The translations under genes and the position numbers were made by a program. From NCBI RefSeq assembly GCF_019392335.1, contig NZ_JAHXRQ010000016.1, forward strand, positions 1-64,000: a DNA stretch of 64,000 bases. Direction: 5' to 3'. A model generated the notes under the pieces. The model saw only the letters and a list, made by a program, of their open reading frames with translations. It was not told the origin of the DNA and searched no databases. Source of the DNA: Mameliella sp. CS4 (lineage in GTDB: Bacteria > Pseudomonadota > Alphaproteobacteria > Rhodobacterales > Rhodobacteraceae). This document shows positions 1 to 8,379 of the stretch, in pieces. Position 1 is the stretch's first letter. Each line of letters begins with the position of its first letter.

Positions 1-90
1 CTTGCCGACCAGCGCCTCAGCGCCGCCGGTGAAGGGGCTTTTACGGTTACCCAACAAAACCCGCAAGCAGTTTTTTGGAGAAAAGCGCAT
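1..90 (-). CDS. Possible 5' end of a gene running off the left edge
   Basis: A minus-strand frame opens with ATG at 90-88 and stays open to base 1, giving about 30 residues that include the stretch SPFTGGAEALVGK. That stretch reads like real protein, with G/A-rich composition and GC-rich codons, unlike the AT-rich DNA just upstream of the ATG. A weak AGGGG lies about 13 bases before the ATG. Too little is visible to assign a family. It could equally be chance. Confidence 0.25.
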   Translation of the reverse strand, partial: MRFSPKNCLRVLLGNRKSPFTGGAEALVGK

Positions 91-115
91 TTTTTCTATT
101 AGCCCCTGAAAACTG

Positions 116-140
116 TTTAACGACAGTGTGTTACGTTAAA
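116..140. promoter_or_regulatory. Inverted repeat in AT-rich upstream region
   Basis: TTTAACG (116-122) and CGTTAAA (134-140) form a perfect 7-base inverted repeat separated by 11 bases, in the AT-rich stretch between the left-edge frame and the IclR gene. The geometry suits a dimeric regulator or a promoter element. I see no other feature between 141 and 414. Confidence 0.3.
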
Positions 141-414
141 AATTCTCTACTCACACCGGATTTCAGCCTCCGACATTGCGCCCCGCCCCACCTTTCCGAG
201 CCAGCACGAGCATCTCTCGAGGACGAATCCGCCGCCACCAGAGATTCAGGCGCCTTCAACGAAGATCCCAAAGGGTCCCGGCGCGCACCGCCCTCTGCGA
301 CATCCTCCTGCGGTACGCTCCAGTATCCGGACCAAATTGCCCGGCCCCGATGGCAAGAGCGGTGGGCGCACCTTCCACACGGGCAGGTCTCAGACCAATT
401 CACCGGTCGACATC

Positions 415-449
415 TGCTCATATTTTGCGCTACGCGTTCAAATATGGAC
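415..449 (+). promoter_or_regulatory. Putative autoregulatory operator of the IclR gene (TGTTCA-type)
   Basis: TGCTCAtAT at 415-423 is followed by GTTCAAATATGGAC at 436-449. The second half matches GTTCAAATATAGAC at 14963-14976 in 13 of 14 positions. The half-sites are 20 bases apart here, against 19 at the two distal copies. The site overlaps an ATG at 444, which favours translation from the ATG at 471. It is probably bound by the IclR protein encoded just downstream, giving autoregulation. Confidence 0.5.
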
Positions 450-470
450 AACCCGACCTGGGACACTTGC

Positions 471-1286
471 ATGCCGGACGATATCGACGCCAAAACTCAT
501 CCCGATTATTCGGTGCCGCCCGTCGTGCGGGCCCTTGCCGTTCTGCGCCACATCGCAGCCGGCAATCGTTGCCGCAACATGAGCAAGACGGCCAAGGACA
601 TCGGGATCAACCGAACCACACTGATCCGCCTGCTGGCCACCCTCGAAGCAGAGCGGATCATCGAGACCCTGCCGGACGACGGCGGCTATCGGCTGGGGAC
701 CGGCCTGATCGCCCTTGCGACAGAGGCGCTGAACGAACGCGGCCTGATCCCCACGGCCCGCCCGATCCTGGCCAAGCTGGTCGACCGCCTTAGCCTGTCG
801 GCGCATCTGGGGATTCGCGAAGGGCATGAGATCATCTACCTGGCGCGCGAAACCCCGAATTCGCACCTGGCCAGCACCGTGCGCGAGGGCACCCACCTGC
901 CCGCACATGCCACCACGATCGGGCGCATCCTGCTGGCGGAACTGTCCTCGGCGGATCTGCGGGCGCTGTACAGCGCGCACCCGCTGGAGGCCTACACGAA
1001 CAAGACCCGCACCAGCCTGGAAGAACTCGAAAACCAGCTGGCCGAGGACCGGGCGCGTGGCATGTCGTGGAGCGTGGCGAACTTCGAACGCGAAATCGGG
1101 TCGGCCGCGGTGGCCGTCTACGATCACCAGGGGCGCGCCATCGCGGCCATCAACGTGACGGGTCACGTCAGCGCCTTTGCCCCGGACAGCCCGCAGGTCG
1201 CCCAGATCGAAGCGGACCTGAAGGCCGCCGCCCGGGAGATTTCAGAGGCGCTCGGCTATCGTGGCTGGGCCTCGGAACAGATCTAG
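471..1286 (+). CDS. IclR-family transcriptional regulator
   Basis: The N-terminal winged helix-turn-helix includes SKTAKDIGINRTTLIRLLAT, followed by RLGTGLIALA and a C-terminal IclR effector domain (HLGIREGHEIIYLAR, then HATTIGRILLAEL, ending near IAAINVTG). That gives about 271 residues, normal for the family. I place the start at ATG 471, which has GGA eight bases upstream; ATG 444 is possible but lies inside the TGTTCA-type operator. The gene is convergent with the far end of the 15-gene ring-degradation operon, and near-copies of the operator at its own 5' end sit at that operon's promoter. It is therefore the likely effector-responsive regulator of the whole module. The ligand is unknown. 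Confidence 0.9.
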   Translation: MPDDIDAKTHPDYSVPPVVRALAVLRHIAAGNRCRNMSKTAKDIGINRTTLIRLLATLEAERIIETLPDDGGYRLGTGLIALATEALNERGLIPTARPILAKLVDRLSLSAHLGIREGHEIIYLARETPNSHLASTVREGTHLPAHATTIGRILLAELSSADLRALYSAHPLEAYTNKTRTSLEELENQLAEDRARGMSWSVANFEREIGSAAVAVYDHQGRAIAAINVTGHVSAFAPDSPQVAQIEADLKAAAREISEALGYRGWASEQI

Positions 1287-1308
1287 GGGCGCGTCGGCAA
1301 CGCGCCCC
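1286..1308. terminator. Bidirectional hairpin between convergent genes
   Basis: GGGGCGCGT (1286-1294) pairs perfectly with ACGCGCCCC (1300-1308) around a five-base loop, exactly between the IclR stop and the stop of the pentapeptide gene. There is no clear U-tract on either side. Confidence 0.6.
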
Positions 1309-1313
1309 CGATC

Positions 1314-1913
1314 TCAGGTATAGCTATAGCCAAAGGACATGCCGAAGGCACCCGGTTTCAGCGCCCCGTTGCCCTGCCGCGCCCCGCGCAGCCAGAGACG
1401 ACCATGCACCTGGGTCTCGGTCAGGTCGGTGTCGGCGGGCAGCGCCGCGTCCTGGCACCACAAGCCGCCCAGCCACTCGCTGTCGCGAAAGCTGGCCGGG
1501 CCTTGCATGGAGACCTGCGCCAATGAGCAGTTGCCATAGCCAACAGCACCTGAGAAATCCGTCCCGGCCTCAAAGCGCGCGCCATCAAAGCGGCCGATCC
1601 CCCGGAACTCGGCCCCCGAGAAGCGCGCCTCTCGGTCGAACCGCGCCCCTTCGAAACGGGCGTCATTCAGGAAAACAGCGCCGCTGAAATCGGCCAACCC
1701 GCCAAAGCGCACCTCGCGCAGCCAGCTGAGCCCAAGGAAGCGCGCGCCCTGCGCATCGATCCCGTCAGGGAACCTGGCACCGGTAAGGTCGAAGCCCGCG
1801 ACCTCTAGCCCCGAGAGATCCAGCCGCCCCTCGCAGGTCACGCCACGCAGGTCGGCGTGTTCGCCGTGGCGCCAGGGGGCGGCGAGCCTTTCGCGCAGCT
1901 CCGCGGGGGTCAT
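1314..1913 (-). CDS. Pentapeptide-repeat protein, last gene of the ring-degradation operon
   Basis: This protein of 199 residues carries loose A(D/N)FxxA-type repeats from about residue 20 to 180, with units such as ARFEGARFDREARFSGAEF and GARFEAGTDFSGA, predicted to form a right-handed quadrilateral beta-helix. There is no signal peptide or membrane segment. Its ATG overlaps the flavodoxin stop (TGATG at 1911-1915), so it is translationally coupled to the catabolic operon. No enzymatic motif is visible. Members of this fold are usually binding or scaffold proteins, and some mimic DNA. Why one ends a catabolic operon is unclear; holding enzymes together or protecting a target are guesses. Confidence 0.85.
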   Translation of the reverse strand: MTPAELRERLAAPWRHGEHADLRGVTCEGRLDLSGLEVAGFDLTGARFPDGIDAQGARFLGLSWLREVRFGGLADFSGAVFLNDARFEGARFDREARFSGAEFRGIGRFDGARFEAGTDFSGAVGYGNCSLAQVSMQGPASFRDSEWLGGLWCQDAALPADTDLTETQVHGRLWLRGARQGNGALKPGAFGMSFGYSYT

Positions 1914-2380
1914 CAGGCCGCCTCGCCCAGCTTTTCCGACACATCGGCGATGACCGCCTCGGCCCAGGGAAAGGCGAGGTCCTCGGCCATGTCGCTGCCC
2001 GAGGCATCATGCGCCACACGTTCGCCCACCTGCTGAGCCCCATGCGCGATCATCAGTTCCGCCAGTTTCTTGGGACCGTGGTTGAAGGTCTCGTCGTATT
2101 CGCTGTCGCCCAGACCGAAAATCGCGAAATGGATCGCAGAGAGGTCGGGCTTGTCCGCTTCCATCGCATCGGCAAAGGGCTGCGCCGAGGCCGGCAGGTC
2201 GCCGTCACCGTATGTCGAACAGACCAGCAGGTAAAAGCATTCCGGGTCGAAGTCGCCGGGCGCGAAATCCTCTAGGTTCGAGAGGTCGACCTCGTGGTCT
2301 GCCTCGATCTCGGACTGGATATCCTCGGCCAGCATTTCTGCGTTGCCGGTTTCGGTACCGTAAAGGATGGTGATCTTCAT
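1913..2380 (-). CDS. Flavodoxin
   Basis: A short flavodoxin of 155 residues. The FMN phosphate loop is GTETGNAE at about residues 8-15. The isoalloxazine-side loops are STYGDGDLP and GLGDSEYDETF. I start it at ATG 2380, which overlaps the stop of the FprA-type reductase in ATGA. It is likely cytosolic and reduced by that upstream NADPH reductase. No ferredoxin gene exists in the operon, so this flavodoxin is the natural candidate to pass electrons to the Rieske oxygenase at 10887-11933. That would be unusual, because Rieske systems normally use a [2Fe-2S] carrier. The family call is firm; the partner is inferred. Confidence 0.93.
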   Translation of the reverse strand: MKITILYGTETGNAEMLAEDIQSEIEADHEVDLSNLEDFAPGDFDPECFYLLVCSTYGDGDLPASAQPFADAMEADKPDLSAIHFAIFGLGDSEYDETFNHGPKKLAELMIAHGAQQVGERVAHDASGSDMAEDLAFPWAEAVIADVSEKLGEAA

Positions 2381-3609
2381 TTCGTCGTCTCCCTTGCTCC
2401 TGCAACCCCGAGCATTGTCTCCCGGGTGGCGAGTTTGCTCCGGCAGCGCCCCTCGGGCGCGGCCTCTGTTTCGGCGGCGTCGATCCGGCACCAGCCGGAA
2501 TAGTCCACCACCTGGTCAAGCCCGTCGAACACCGCGCCGCCCACCCGTGCGGGATCGGCGGAGAGGTCGTCGAGAATGACCGCAGCCAGCGCCTGTGCGT
2601 CGGCGCGGTTTTCCGGGATCGTGCCGCGCGGGCCGCGCCGGAACCATCCGGCGGCGAACAACCCGGGCGCCAGCCGCCCCGCTTCGGCATCCGTGGCGCC
2701 CGAGATCAGCGCATCGCGCGGCAGGCCCGGTGCCGCCTCGAACCCGATGGCGGTCAGGACGGATGTGCAGGGGATGAGCTCTTCGCCCGTCTCCGTGTCG
2801 AAACGAACGGTTTGTGCCCGGCCTTCCCCCTCGATCGCTTTCGGTGTCAGGCCAAACCGGAAGGTGATCAGCCTCGCCCCGGTCCAGTGCCCGTGGATCG
2901 CCGACAGCGCCTCTACTGTTTTCACCTCCGCCGGCTCGTCGCTTTCACCGGCGTCGACCACCTCGATCCGCACATCGGAGAGCTTGGCCAGTTCCTTGAC
3001 CATAACAGCGTCGAACTTGGCCCGTACTGCGGGCGAACGTCCGGTGATGGTGATCGTCTCGATCCCGCTCTGGGCCAGCCAGCGGCTCGGCCCCTCACCC
3101 AGGTCAGAGCCATCCAGCTCCTCGGGTGCCTTGGCCAACAGCCGCAAGAGGTCGATGGCCACGTTGCCATTGCCCACGATGACAGGATGCGCGCCCAGGT
3201 CGGGCAAGTCCTCGGCTTCCGGATGCTCGAAGAGCGCGCGGGTCAGTCGACCGGCGCCAAAGACACCCGGCAGGTCGTCGCCGGGCACACCCAGTTTGCG
3301 GTCCGATGACAGGCCCGCCGCCAGAACCACGGCATCATAGGCCGCGCGCAGATCCTCCAGCGTCACGTCCCGCCCGATCGACACGTTTCCAAAGAACCGC
3401 GCGCCCTGGCGTTCAAAGACCCGCGCAAACTGGCGGGCGACGCCCTTGGTCCCCTGGTGATCGGCGGCAACGCCATAGCGGACCAACCCATAAGGCACAG
3501 GCAACTGGTCGATCAGGTCGACCTGCAGGTCAGGCGCCTTCTTCAGCAGCGCCTGCGCGAGGTAGCACCCCGAGGGCCCGGCGCCGACGATGGCGATCTT
3601 GCCGCTCAT
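2377..3609 (-). CDS. FprA/adrenodoxin-reductase-type ferredoxin(flavodoxin)-NADP+ reductase
   Basis: A flavoprotein of 410 residues. The FAD-binding dinucleotide fold is at the N-terminus (VGAGPSGCYLAQAL, then VPYGLVRYGVAADH) and a central NADPH site reads VIVGNGNVAIDLLRLL. Length and motif order match mitochondrial adrenodoxin reductase and mycobacterial FprA rather than plant-type FNR. It should take electrons from NADPH and pass them to a small one-electron carrier. The next gene, overlapping by four bases, is a flavodoxin, making a reductase-carrier pair. The start ATG at 3609 overlaps the aldehyde dehydrogenase stop. Confidence 0.93.
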   Translation of the reverse strand: MSGKIAIVGAGPSGCYLAQALLKKAPDLQVDLIDQLPVPYGLVRYGVAADHQGTKGVARQFARVFERQGARFFGNVSIGRDVTLEDLRAAYDAVVLAAGLSSDRKLGVPGDDLPGVFGAGRLTRALFEHPEAEDLPDLGAHPVIVGNGNVAIDLLRLLAKAPEELDGSDLGEGPSRWLAQSGIETITITGRSPAVRAKFDAVMVKELAKLSDVRIEVVDAGESDEPAEVKTVEALSAIHGHWTGARLITFRFGLTPKAIEGEGRAQTVRFDTETGEELIPCTSVLTAIGFEAAPGLPRDALISGATDAEAGRLAPGLFAAGWFRRGPRGTIPENRADAQALAAVILDDLSADPARVGGAVFDGLDQVVDYSGWCRIDAAETEAAPEGRCRSKLATRETMLGVAGARETTK

Positions 3610-5105
3610 GACGCCTCCATCGCGGCACCGGCCCAGGGATGGGGCGCACCGCTCAGATCCGTGTAAAAACTCTTTTGCGTCATGTAGGCGCGCAGGCCCT
3701 GCCGGCCCTTTTCGCGCCCGACGCCGCTGTCCCCGTCACCGCCGAAAGGCGTCGAGATCGAGAACTGCTTGTAGGTGTTGTGCCAGACGGTCCCCGCCTT
3801 TATTGCGCTGCCGATGCGCCAGGCGCGCGGGAAATCCCGCGTCCAGATCCCGCAGGCGAGGCCATAGTCGTTGTCATTGGACATGGCGATCACATCCGCC
3901 TCGTCGTCAAAGGGCATGACGACCAGCACCGGGCCGAATACCTCTTCGCGGCAGATACGCGCCGTGTTGTCGACCCCGGCAAGGATTGTGGGCAGGTAGT
4001 AGCTGCCTGTCTCATACTCGGCCCCCTCGGGCGCGGCACCACCGCAGAGCAATTCCGCCCCCTCGTCCAGCGCACGCGCCACATGATCGGCCACTTCGGC
4101 CCGGTGGTCCTTGTGGATCAGCGGGGCCACCTGCGTTCCGGCCTCGAAGGGATGCCCCACCTTCAGCGCGCGGGTCGCGGCCACCAGCCGCTTGACGAAA
4201 CCATCGTAGATGGAGCGTTCCACGAAGAGGCGTGACCCGGCGATGCAGCTTTGTCCCGAGGACGAGAATATCCCGAACAGGATACCCGCAATCGCCTGAT
4301 CCATATCCGCATCGGCAAAGACGATGGTGGGTGACTTGCCGCCAAGTTCCAGGCTGACGGGGATCAGTTTCTCCGCCGCCTTGCGCGCCAGGGTCCGGCC
4401 CGTCGACGTGCCGCCGGTAAAGCTGACCTTGGCGATGTCGGGATGTTCGACCAACAGGTTGCCGATCTCGCGCCCCGATCCCGGCAGGACCGAGAACAGC
4501 CCCTTGGGCAGCCCGGCCTCATCGGTAATCCGCGCCAGTTCCAGCGCCGTCAGCGGCGACCAGGACGCCGGTTTCAGGATCACCGCATTGCCCGCAGCCA
4601 GCGCCGGCGCGACCTTTTGCGCATCCGAGGCGATGGGAGAGTTCCACGGCGTGATCGCGGCGACCACGCCTAGCGGCTCATGCACCGAAAGCGTCATGGC
4701 GCTGCCCCTCTGCGCGGTCAACTCGTCATCCATTGTCTCGGCCACGGCGGCGAAATAGCGGAAGGTGCCCGCCGCAGATGCCGCCAGCGCGGCGGTTTCG
4801 GTCAGCGTCTTGCCGGTGTCCCGCGATTGGATGCGCGAAATACGCGCCGCATTTGCCTCGATCCCGTCGGCGATGCGGTACAAAACCCACGCCCGTTCAA
4901 AGGGTTTCAGCGCGCCCCAGGCGGGCTGCGCCGCCTTGGCCAGCGCAATCGCTTCTTCACCATCAGCGGTCGACGCCCCGCGCAGCACGCGGTTCACCGT
5001 GCCGTCCGCCGGAAAGACGGATGTGATCTCGGCCCCCTGCCCCTCGCGCCATGTGCCACCAAGGTAAAGCCGCCCGTCCGGCAGTGTCGTGTCCATCATG
5101 TTCAT
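3606..5105 (-). CDS. NAD(P)+-dependent aldehyde dehydrogenase
   Basis: This full-length ALDH superfamily enzyme has 499 residues. The catalytic Cys287 lies in SSGQSCIAG and the general base Glu253 in SLELGGKSP; PWNSP (about 153-157) and the coenzyme loop FTGGTSTGR are also present. It should oxidise an aldehyde to a carboxylate. Downstream of a ThDP enzyme and an extradiol dioxygenase, a likely substrate is an aldehyde or semialdehyde formed after ring cleavage or decarboxylation. It overlaps the aspartate-dehydrogenase-like gene upstream and the reductase downstream. Exact substrate unknown. Confidence 0.93.
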   Translation of the reverse strand: MNMMDTTLPDGRLYLGGTWREGQGAEITSVFPADGTVNRVLRGASTADGEEAIALAKAAQPAWGALKPFERAWVLYRIADGIEANAARISRIQSRDTGKTLTETAALAASAAGTFRYFAAVAETMDDELTAQRGSAMTLSVHEPLGVVAAITPWNSPIASDAQKVAPALAAGNAVILKPASWSPLTALELARITDEAGLPKGLFSVLPGSGREIGNLLVEHPDIAKVSFTGGTSTGRTLARKAAEKLIPVSLELGGKSPTIVFADADMDQAIAGILFGIFSSSGQSCIAGSRLFVERSIYDGFVKRLVAATRALKVGHPFEAGTQVAPLIHKDHRAEVADHVARALDEGAELLCGGAAPEGAEYETGSYYLPTILAGVDNTARICREEVFGPVLVVMPFDDEADVIAMSNDNDYGLACGIWTRDFPRAWRIGSAIKAGTVWHNTYKQFSISTPFGGDGDSGVGREKGRQGLRAYMTQKSFYTDLSGAPHPWAGAAMEAS

Positions 5106-5899
5106 CAGATCACCACTGGGTTCATGCGGTTCCGGATCTCTCGCAGGACCGAGTAGACCGTCGAAACGCTGGTTTTCACGTTGCCCGCCGAGGGCAGGTT
5201 TTCGATTTCCATCGAGTAGTTCGCCACCGGGGAGCGGACGTCATAGGCATGCATGTTGCCCGATGCTGCCGGGTCCGCGATCAATTCCACCCGGGTCGCC
5301 TCGAAACCCGCGCCCGCCAGCGCCAGGGCAGCGGCCACATTGGCATTCTTGGGAAAGGTCCGCGCCGCCTCGCGCGCCGAACCGCGAAAGAAGACCTCTC
5401 GCGTGGTCAGGCCGTCCAGGTCCAGCACATCCTCTGCCGGTGTCCCGGCCCAGGCCTTGGGCGGCTTGATGCCGCGATAGGTGACCTGCAGGTCCCCCGC
5501 TGCCGAAAGCGCCGATAGCAGATCCAGCCCGCCAACGGCCCCAGCGGGCAGGACGATCCGCGCCCCGCCCTCTTCCGCCGCCGCGCGCAACTGCGCCTCC
5601 AGCGTCGGATCCGACATGGCGCCGACCGAAACCTGCACCATGTCCACGCCCGCACGCAGGACCACCGGCCCGTGTTCGGACACCGCCGCATGGCCGGCGC
5701 ATTCCACGACCAGATCAGGGGTCTCGGCCAGCAGGGCCTTGGCATTGGTCACCACGACCGCCCCGGCCGACGCGGGCACGCTGCCCTCGCGGCCCGGACG
5801 CACCAGCACGGCCAGATGCGACGGGGCAAGCCCGGCCTTTTGCATCAGGTCCAGCAGCGTGGCGCCGATGTTGCCAAAGCCGATCAGTCCAAGGCGCAT
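5105..5899 (-). CDS. L-aspartate dehydrogenase-like protein (NadX family)
   Basis: A protein of 264 residues with an N-terminal Rossmann motif GFGNIG (7-12), the family motif VVECAGHAAV, and a C-terminal half with LPAGAVGGLDLLSAL and the GNMHAYDVRSP stretch near residue 215 that carries the family histidine. NadX enzymes convert aspartate to iminoaspartate with NAD(P)+. I start at ATG 5899 because the family begins with this Rossmann strand and the extra upstream codons overlap the ThDP gene. No other NAD-biosynthesis gene is nearby. In this operon it may instead handle a different amino or imino acid from a nitrogenous ring substrate, which is inference. Confidence 0.85.
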   Translation of the reverse strand: MRLGLIGFGNIGATLLDLMQKAGLAPSHLAVLVRPGREGSVPASAGAVVVTNAKALLAETPDLVVECAGHAAVSEHGPVVLRAGVDMVQVSVGAMSDPTLEAQLRAAAEEGGARIVLPAGAVGGLDLLSALSAAGDLQVTYRGIKPPKAWAGTPAEDVLDLDGLTTREVFFRGSAREAARTFPKNANVAAALALAGAGFEATRVELIADPAASGNMHAYDVRSPVANYSMEIENLPSAGNVKTSVSTVYSVLREIRNRMNPVVI

Positions 5900-5903
5900 G
5901 CCC

Positions 5904-7580
5904 TCAGTCCTCTTTCTGCGCGGCACCGGCGGGCGGTCCTGCAAAAGCTTCGGCAAAGGGGCCGATGGCGATCATGTCCACCTCGATCAGCTGCGGCCCC
6001 TCGGCCGCCAGCGCCGCATCAAGCGCGGACTCGAACGCGTCAAGCGCGCTGACCTTGCGGTGCGGCAGGCCGATGGAGGCGCAGAAGGTCCCGAACTCGG
6101 GCACGCGCAGCGCGGAATAATGTCGGCGGCTGTCGTATTGCGCATCCTGGATATTCTGGATCACGCCATAGGCCTGGTCGTTCATCAGGACATAGACCAG
6201 CGGCGCCTTTTCATCGACAGCGGTGATCGCCTCGGCCAGTCCCAGCATCGTGCCGCCATCACCCAGAAGGGTGATCGCCTTGCGCCCTTCACCACAGGCC
6301 AGCGCCGCACCGATCCCCATCGAGACGCCCTGCCCGATGCCACCGCCCAGCGCGTGCACGCCCTGCGTCGGCGCGCTGAGCCGCACATAGCGGTTGCCGA
6401 AGGTCGAGTTGGAAATGGTCACGTCACGCACCCAGGCATGGCCGCCTTCGACGACCTTGGCGCTGAGCGTGTCGGCCACCGAGGAATAATGGCCCAGCCG
6501 GTCGCGCAGCGCGCCTTCTGCCTTGGCGCGCGCCTTGGCGATGTCAAAGCCCAGGTTCGGGTCTGTGTCGAGTTTCGCAGGCAAAAGCGCCAGCACCCGC
6601 GCCAGCGTATCCGCCGCGTCGCCATGCGCAAAGAGGTCCACCGGATAGTTGCGCCCGCCCTGCGAGGCATCCGCGTCGATCTGGATCAGCGGCTTGGGCA
6701 GAGGCATCTCGTTGTTGCGGGTCTCGTTCCCCCGTAGGCGCGAGCCGATAACGATCATCAGGTCACAGCTCTGGTACAGCTCAACCGCCTCCGGCCCCAT
6801 GTTGAAGGCGCCCAGCGTGCCCGGCTCTTCTTCGGAGACCACGCCACGACCGTTGGTCGAGGACACCACCCCGACACCGCGCCGCATCAGTTCCGCCGCC
6901 TCGGCCACGGCGCCACGCGCCCCGCCGCCCAGCCAGATCAGCGGGCGCTTGGCCTGCTTCAAGTGCGTGGCGATTTCCTCGATCACCGCGTCGGACACGC
7001 GAGGCATAACCGGCACCGGGGCGAATTGCGGTCCCTGCGGCGCCGCAAGGCTGCGCTGCACGTCCACCGGGATCTCCAGCGACACCGGACCGCTGGGCGC
7101 CGACAGCGCCGAAGACACGGCAGCCGTCATCGCACCGATAGCGCCATTGGCATCCCACATGCGGAACACCGCCTTGGAGACACCGCGCAGCATCTCGGGC
7201 TGGCGCGGCACATCGTGGATCGCGGCGCGGTCACGGTCGGCATAGGCCAGGTCGACCTGGCTGGTGATGTGCAAGACACGGCTGCCGGCGGTCAGCGCCT
7301 CGGCCTGGGCGCCGGCGGCATTGCCCGCCGCGGTTCCGGTCGAGGTCAGGCAGACGCCAAGCCCCCCGGAAACGCGGGCATAGGCATCGGCCATGTTCAT
7401 CGCGCCCGCCTCGCCCCGCGCGGGGACAAAGCGGATACGGCCCTGACGCGCCACCGCGTCGAGGATCGGCATGTTGTGGATCGAGATGACGCCGAACATG
7501 GTGGTGACGCCCACGTCCGCCAGGTAACGGGCAATAAAATCGCCGACCGTCTCGGTCTGCTGAATCGGTTCGTGTTTCAT
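5904..7580 (-). CDS. Thiamine diphosphate-dependent enzyme (acetolactate synthase / benzoylformate decarboxylase-like)
   Basis: The three ThDP-enzyme domains are present in 558 residues. The N-terminal pyrimidine-binding domain has the cofactor-activating Glu57 in PARGEAGAMN; the central domain reads RPLIWLGGGARG; and the C-terminal diphosphate domain has LLGDGGTMLGLAEA...NDQAYG near residues 433-468. The start at ATG 7580 has GGGAG six bases upstream. Related enzymes decarboxylate 2-keto acids or form C-C bonds. Since an aldehyde dehydrogenase follows, 2-keto-acid decarboxylation to an aldehyde is the simplest role. The aspartate-dehydrogenase-like gene begins four bases after it ends. Confidence 0.9.
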   Translation of the reverse strand: MKHEPIQQTETVGDFIARYLADVGVTTMFGVISIHNMPILDAVARQGRIRFVPARGEAGAMNMADAYARVSGGLGVCLTSTGTAAGNAAGAQAEALTAGSRVLHITSQVDLAYADRDRAAIHDVPRQPEMLRGVSKAVFRMWDANGAIGAMTAAVSSALSAPSGPVSLEIPVDVQRSLAAPQGPQFAPVPVMPRVSDAVIEEIATHLKQAKRPLIWLGGGARGAVAEAAELMRRGVGVVSSTNGRGVVSEEEPGTLGAFNMGPEAVELYQSCDLMIVIGSRLRGNETRNNEMPLPKPLIQIDADASQGGRNYPVDLFAHGDAADTLARVLALLPAKLDTDPNLGFDIAKARAKAEGALRDRLGHYSSVADTLSAKVVEGGHAWVRDVTISNSTFGNRYVRLSAPTQGVHALGGGIGQGVSMGIGAALACGEGRKAITLLGDGGTMLGLAEAITAVDEKAPLVYVLMNDQAYGVIQNIQDAQYDSRRHYSALRVPEFGTFCASIGLPHRKVSALDAFESALDAALAAEGPQLIEVDMIAIGPFAEAFAGPPAGAAQKED

Positions 7581-7590
7581 ACCCATCTCC

Positions 7591-8379
7591 CTAGATGTGC
7601 CGTGCCAGGCCGCCCGAAACGTCAAGCTGGGCGCCGGTGATGTAACTGGCCGCGCGCGAGCCAAGGAAGGCAATCGCGTTGGCGGCCTCTTCGGGGTCGC
7701 CGAGACGGCCCATCGGAATGCCTTTCTTTTCGGCCAGCGCGCCGTACCAATCGGCGCGGCTGACGCTCTGGTCCTCACGCGCGGCAAAGCGGCGAGTCCA
7801 TTGGCCGGATTCGATCAGCCCCATGAGGACCGAGTTCACCCGCACCTCGGGGGCCACTTCGACGCTGAGCGATTTCAGCATGTTCTGGACGCCCGCGCGG
7901 GCCGAGGAGGTGCAGACCATGTGCGGCTCTGGCTGGTAGGCCAGCAGCGAGTTCACCGCGACGATGGCCCCCTGCGCCTCGCGCAGCATCGGCAGAAAGG
8001 CCCGGACAGGCAGCACCTGGCTGAAGATCTTCAGCTCGTATTCGTCGCGCCAGTCCTGATCACTGGTCTCGGCGAAACTCGACAGCCGCCCCTGGCCCGC
8101 GTTGTTCACCAAGAGGTCGCAGCGCCCAAAGGTCTGTTTCACCTCATCGGCAAAGCCGTTCACCTCTTCCGCGTCCAGCACCGAAAAGGCACGCGACAAC
8201 ACCCGGTCCTCACCGAAGTCGCGGCGCAGCACGCTGGCCACATCCTCCAGCCTGGAGGCGTTGCGCGCGCAGAGCGCCACCTTGGCGCCCGACCCCAGCA
8301 GGACCCGCACGGTGGCCAGGCCAATGCCCGAGGACCCGCCGGTGACAACCGCCACCGATCCATCGTATCCGAAATTCAT
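7591..8379 (-). CDS. Short-chain dehydrogenase/reductase family protein with altered catalytic residues
   Basis: A classical-length SDR of 262 residues with the cofactor motif TGGSSGIG (13-20) and the structural NNAG motif (92-95). Ser144 is present, but the expected Tyr and Lys of the YxxxK motif, 13 and 17 residues later, are Thr157 and Arg161 (PEPHMVCTSSAR). The normal proton-relay pair is therefore missing, and chemistry may differ from standard alcohol oxidation. The C-terminal end reads TGAQLDVSGG, a normal SDR ending. It overlaps the extradiol dioxygenase gene by four bases, placing it in ring or diol metabolism. Confidence 0.9.
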   Translation of the reverse strand: MNFGYDGSVAVVTGGSSGIGLATVRVLLGSGAKVALCARNASRLEDVASVLRRDFGEDRVLSRAFSVLDAEEVNGFADEVKQTFGRCDLLVNNAGQGRLSSFAETSDQDWRDEYELKIFSQVLPVRAFLPMLREAQGAIVAVNSLLAYQPEPHMVCTSSARAGVQNMLKSLSVEVAPEVRVNSVLMGLIESGQWTRRFAAREDQSVSRADWYGALAEKKGIPMGRLGDPEEAANAIAFLGSRAASYITGAQLDVSGGLARHI

